Source: Lachnospiraceae bacterium (lineage in GTDB: Bacteria; Bacillota; Clostridia; Lachnospirales; Lachnospiraceae). From it: a DNA stretch of 15,898 nt. The position numbers and the translations under genes are program-made. The notes under the pieces are model-generated. The model had not been told where the DNA came from. It was given only the letters and a program-made list of their open reading frames with translations, and ran no database searches. Below are positions 14,395-15,898 of the stretch, piece after piece. The stretch lies in NCBI GenBank assembly GCA_009774615.1, contig VSOC01000087.1, positions 1-15,898 of the forward strand. Reading direction: 5' to 3'. Position 1 is the stretch's first letter, and each line of letters begins with the position of its first letter.

Positions 14395-15289
14395 TACACT
14401 CTGTCTCTATCATTCTCCACGTCCCGCAGACCTCACCGTCCGTATGAACCGCCTGCGGCTGTTCCATATAAAAGGCAGCCTCCTGACACTCATAACGGCG
14501 GATTCCCCGAATATTCTTTTTTCTGCGCAGCAGGGCAGCAATCAGGGTATTCAGCAGTTTTCTCTTGTTTGCGTGACTGACCACGCACACCGAAAGCTTC
14601 CCGTCACCTGCATCGGCTCCCGGTGCAAAGCAGAAGCCGCCTCCCTCAAAGGGGTGAATATGAGCCGATATAAAATAAATATGGTTAAATTCAATTTTCT
14701 TTACCCGATCCAGGATAATATATCCCCGGGAAGGCTTTGCCATTATCAGTCGGACCAGACCAAACAGGATATAGGAAAAACGTCCCAGACGAAGCCGCCG
14801 CATAAGTTTCTGCACCAATCCCTGCTTTATACAAAGACAGACTTCACCGTCTAACCCCATCCCTGCACTTACGGCAAAACGGCGGTGCTCTGCCTTATCC
14901 CCATAGGTGAGCACCCCATAATCCAAAAACTGATAATATGGGGACAGAAGGATCTTATTCAAGGCCCTTTTCGGGTTTGTAGGAAGACGCAGACTGCGGG
15001 CAAAGTCATTGCCCGAACCGGCGGGAATATAGCCAAGACTGACTTCAGGATAAAAATACAGGCCATCGAGCACTTCATTAAATGTCCCGTCCCCGCCCAC
15101 AGCCACAATAATTCTTTTCTCCTGAACATTCTCGGTCAGCGCCCGCGCATAGTCCCGGGCCTCTCCCGGCTGCCTGGTCAGATAGGCTTCATAGCTGACG
15201 GTTCTCTTCTCCAGAAGTTTTTTCAATTTTTTCCATATCCGCTCCCCTCTTCCGCCGCTGGAACAAGGATTAACGATAAAAAAATACAT
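14366..15289 (-). CDS. Diacylglycerol kinase family lipid kinase
   Basis: The protein has 307 residues and is a soluble DagK/YegS-type lipid kinase. Visible motifs are VNPCSSGGRG near the N-terminus, GGDGTFNEVL (65-74, the nucleotide-binding signature) and IPAGSGNDFARSL (88-100). The C-terminal domain has FEGGGFCFAPGADAGDGKLSV, also typical. Members phosphorylate diacylglycerol or related lipids. I cannot tell DgkB (phospholipid turnover) from YegS/BmrU-like paralogues by sequence alone. AGGAGG lies close before ATG 15289. It is the first gene of the housekeeping block on this strand. Confidence 0.88.
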   Translation of the reverse strand: MYFFIVNPCSSGGRGERIWKKLKKLLEKRTVSYEAYLTRQPGEARDYARALTENVQEKRIIVAVGGDGTFNEVLDGLYFYPEVSLGYIPAGSGNDFARSLRLPTNPKRALNKILLSPYYQFLDYGVLTYGDKAEHRRFAVSAGMGLDGEVCLCIKQGLVQKLMRRLRLGRFSYILFGLVRLIMAKPSRGYIILDRVKKIEFNHIYFISAHIHPFEGGGFCFAPGADAGDGKLSVCVVSHANKRKLLNTLIAALLRRKKNIRGIRRYECQEAAFYMEQPQAVHTDGEVCGTWRMIETECIRKKIRMIL

Positions 15290-15312
15290 GGTCCCTCCTG
15301 CGTAGTTACTTT

Positions 15313-15416
15313 AAAGTTCGCCGCCGGATAAGCGGCATAAGTTCAGGTATTCCAAGTGCGCCTGGCAGACGTTTATTTATGGCGGAATACTTATCTGTGG
15401 ACGCATAAAGGTTTAC
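15313..15416. repeat. 104-bp dispersed element, copy B
   Basis: Ungapped partner of 13664-13767, with 21 differences concentrated in two blocks: the left hairpin loop and the 20-25 bases before the right end. GCATAAG occurs once here (15335-15341), where the truncated copy at 9911 carries an insertion. It lies in the presumed leader of the lipid kinase gene. Confidence 0.8.
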
Positions 15417-15480
15417 GGTTCATGTGCGTCCACTATAGCCCTGCGTATCCACCTGAAGCGTATCAACACATGATAACCTT

Positions 15481-15489
15481 AGTATATCA
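15481..15489 (-). promoter_or_regulatory. Possible extended -10 promoter for the lipid kinase operon
   Basis: On the minus strand this reads TGATATACT, that is, TGn followed by TATACT. No good -35 lies at the usual distance. Starting here would give a leader of about 185 nt that includes element copy B. Confidence 0.3.
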
Positions 15490-15684
15490 TAAATTACGGC
15501 AAATGGGATATTTTTCAGCTTATATTTTTCCCAAGATGGATTAAAATTCTATAAAACTTCTATAAAATATACATTTGAGCCAAATTATGTCAACTCGGCA
15601 GAACATTTAACCAGAAATAAACTGCCGTGAAGACATGCAAAAAATCTTTATTCAAAAAAAACTAAAAATTTTTTCAAAAAATTG

Positions 15685-15713
15685 TTGACAATTGAAACAA
15701 TTCGCGGTATACT
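15685..15713 (+). promoter_or_regulatory. Strong sigma-A promoter for the tRNA genes
   Basis: A perfect -35 TTGACA (15685-15690), a 17-bp spacer and TATACT (15708-15713). Upstream A- and T-tracts (15639-15681) are suited to act as an UP element. ATTGTT/AACAAT arms overlap the -35, but no known operator is recognised. Transcription would start near 15720, about 24 nt before tRNA-Val. Confidence 0.9.
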
Positions 15714-15722
15714 ATTCTGGCA

Positions 15723-15738
15723 GTCGCAAAAAAGCGAC
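15723..15738 (+). other. Small hairpin in the tRNA leader
   Basis: GTCGC (15723-15727) and GCGAC (15734-15738) form a 5-bp stem around a loop of six A. It begins within a few bases of the expected transcription start and ends 5 nt before tRNA-Val. It would be removed by RNase P processing. Confidence 0.5.
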
Positions 15739-15743
15739 ATTAT

Positions 15744-15816
15744 GGGGTCTTAGCTCAGCTGGGAGAGCATCTGCCTTACAAGCAGAGGGTCATAGGTTCG
15801 AGCCCTATAGGCCCCA
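15744..15816 (+). tRNA. tRNA-Val (anticodon UAC)
   Basis: Complete cloverleaf of 73 nt. The acceptor GGGGTCT pairs with AGGCCCC (one T-G). The D arm is GCTC/GAGC. The anticodon stem TCTGC/GCAGA encloses CTTACAA with anticodon TAC at 15777-15779. The T arm has TTCGAGC. The discriminator is A. The 3' CCA is not encoded, so it must be added by the CCA enzyme. Confidence 0.96.
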
Positions 15817-15823
15817 TAGACCT

Positions 15824-15897
15824 GGCGGAATAGCTCAGCTGGCTAGAGCACGCGGTTCATACCCGCGGTGTCGTTGGTTCAAGTCCAATTTCCGCTA
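15824..15897 (+). tRNA. tRNA-Met (anticodon CAU), probably elongator
   Basis: A 74-nt cloverleaf. The acceptor GGCGGAA pairs with TTCCGCT, with a G-U at the first pair. The anticodon stem CGCGG/CCGCG encloses TTCATAC with CAT. The T arm has TTCAAGT. The initiator hallmarks (C1-A72 mismatch, three G-C pairs GGG/CCC in the anticodon stem) are absent, so elongator Met is favoured. A tRNA-Ile with a lysidine-modified CAU cannot be fully excluded. It is 7 bp after tRNA-Val, in the same transcript. Confidence 0.9.
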
Positions 15898-15898
15898 T

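Larger units (their letters stand above)
15290..15743. other. Non-coding gap between divergent lipid kinase and tRNA genes
   Basis: This 454-bp stretch holds no supported gene. It contains the 104-bp element copy B (15313-15416), a 9-bp perfect inverted repeat GTGGACGCA/TGCGTCCAC (15397-15405, 15425-15433), a possible minus-strand promoter (about 15481-15489), and a direct repeat TTCTATAAAA (15547-15556 and 15558-15567). It also holds an inverted repeat CGGCAG/CTGCCG (15596-15601, 15622-15627), a run of A-tracts (15639-15681) and the tRNA promoter. An open frame at 15356-15544 overlaps the repeat and is not believed. Confidence 0.7.

Noticed and set aside
13664..15416. CRISPR array or integron attC sites
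   Set aside because: Only two full copies, about 1.5 kb apart with genes between, no regular spacers, and no attC core-site pattern.
15356..15544. 62-residue open frame on the plus strand
   Set aside because: It lies on repeat copy B and has no Shine-Dalgarno sequence. The matching frame in copy A differs mainly at first and second codon positions, so it is not a conserved protein.
15824..15897. Initiator tRNA-fMet
   Set aside because: The first acceptor pair is G-U rather than a C-A mismatch, and the anticodon stem lacks the three consecutive G-C pairs.

Overview
The window looks like chromosomal DNA from an anaerobic gut Clostridia, most likely a Lachnospiraceae. The evidence is mid-range GC, strong AGGAGG-type ribosome binding sites, a DUF4860-containing pilus-like operon, an ispF-cysS-mrnC-rlmB housekeeping block, and non-CCA-encoded tRNA genes behind a consensus sigma-A promoter. 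I see no prophage, CRISPR array or conjugative module. The only recognisable mobile DNA is the 3' end of a group II intron at the left edge, plus small dispersed repeats.

Layout, plus strand, left part: intron domains V and VI (1-74), then cutC (147-986), which overlaps by 46 bp a large leaderless transglutaminase-like protein (941-3532). That protein carries a second, degenerate transglutaminase-like unit and a thioredoxin-like C-terminus. Next comes a leaderless protein with two DUF4397-type units and a Pro/Gly/Cys-rich repeat head (3606-4634). The two strands meet tail to tail at 4634/4639.

Minus strand, transcribed right to left. L-lactate dehydrogenase (4639-5604) is read separately. 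A compact six-gene type IV pilus-like operon (9889 down to 5761) runs PilC/GspF platform, two anchored hypothetical or pseudopilin-like proteins, a prepilin with a G/IFLME processing site, a further anchored protein and a PilT-type ATPase. It ends in an intrinsic terminator at 5709-5750. Upstream lie a secreted transglutaminase-like protein (9980-10834) and a housekeeping run: rlmB, mrnC, cysS, ispF and a diacylglycerol-kinase-family lipid kinase (10887-15289). At the right edge, divergent tRNA-Val(UAC) and tRNA-Met(CAU) genes follow a perfect-spacing promoter.

The least explained material is in the gaps between minus-strand genes. Three copies of a 26-bp element (6849-6874, 9940-9965, 13622-13647) each fold as an 8-bp stem with a 10-nt loop. 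Pairing is kept through G-U wobbles only if the minus strand is the RNA, which matches the direction of the surrounding genes. A second family is a 104-bp element at 13664-13767 and 15313-15416 (21 mismatches, no gaps), with a truncated third copy at 9911-9979. In that third copy the 26-bp hairpin sits inside the element, flanked by a 7-bp direct duplication (GCATAAG), as if it had inserted there. These nested repeats are my best candidate for something undescribed. The mixed transglutaminase/pseudo-transglutaminase/thioredoxin-like protein and the pilus-like operon with PilT as its only local ATPase come next.
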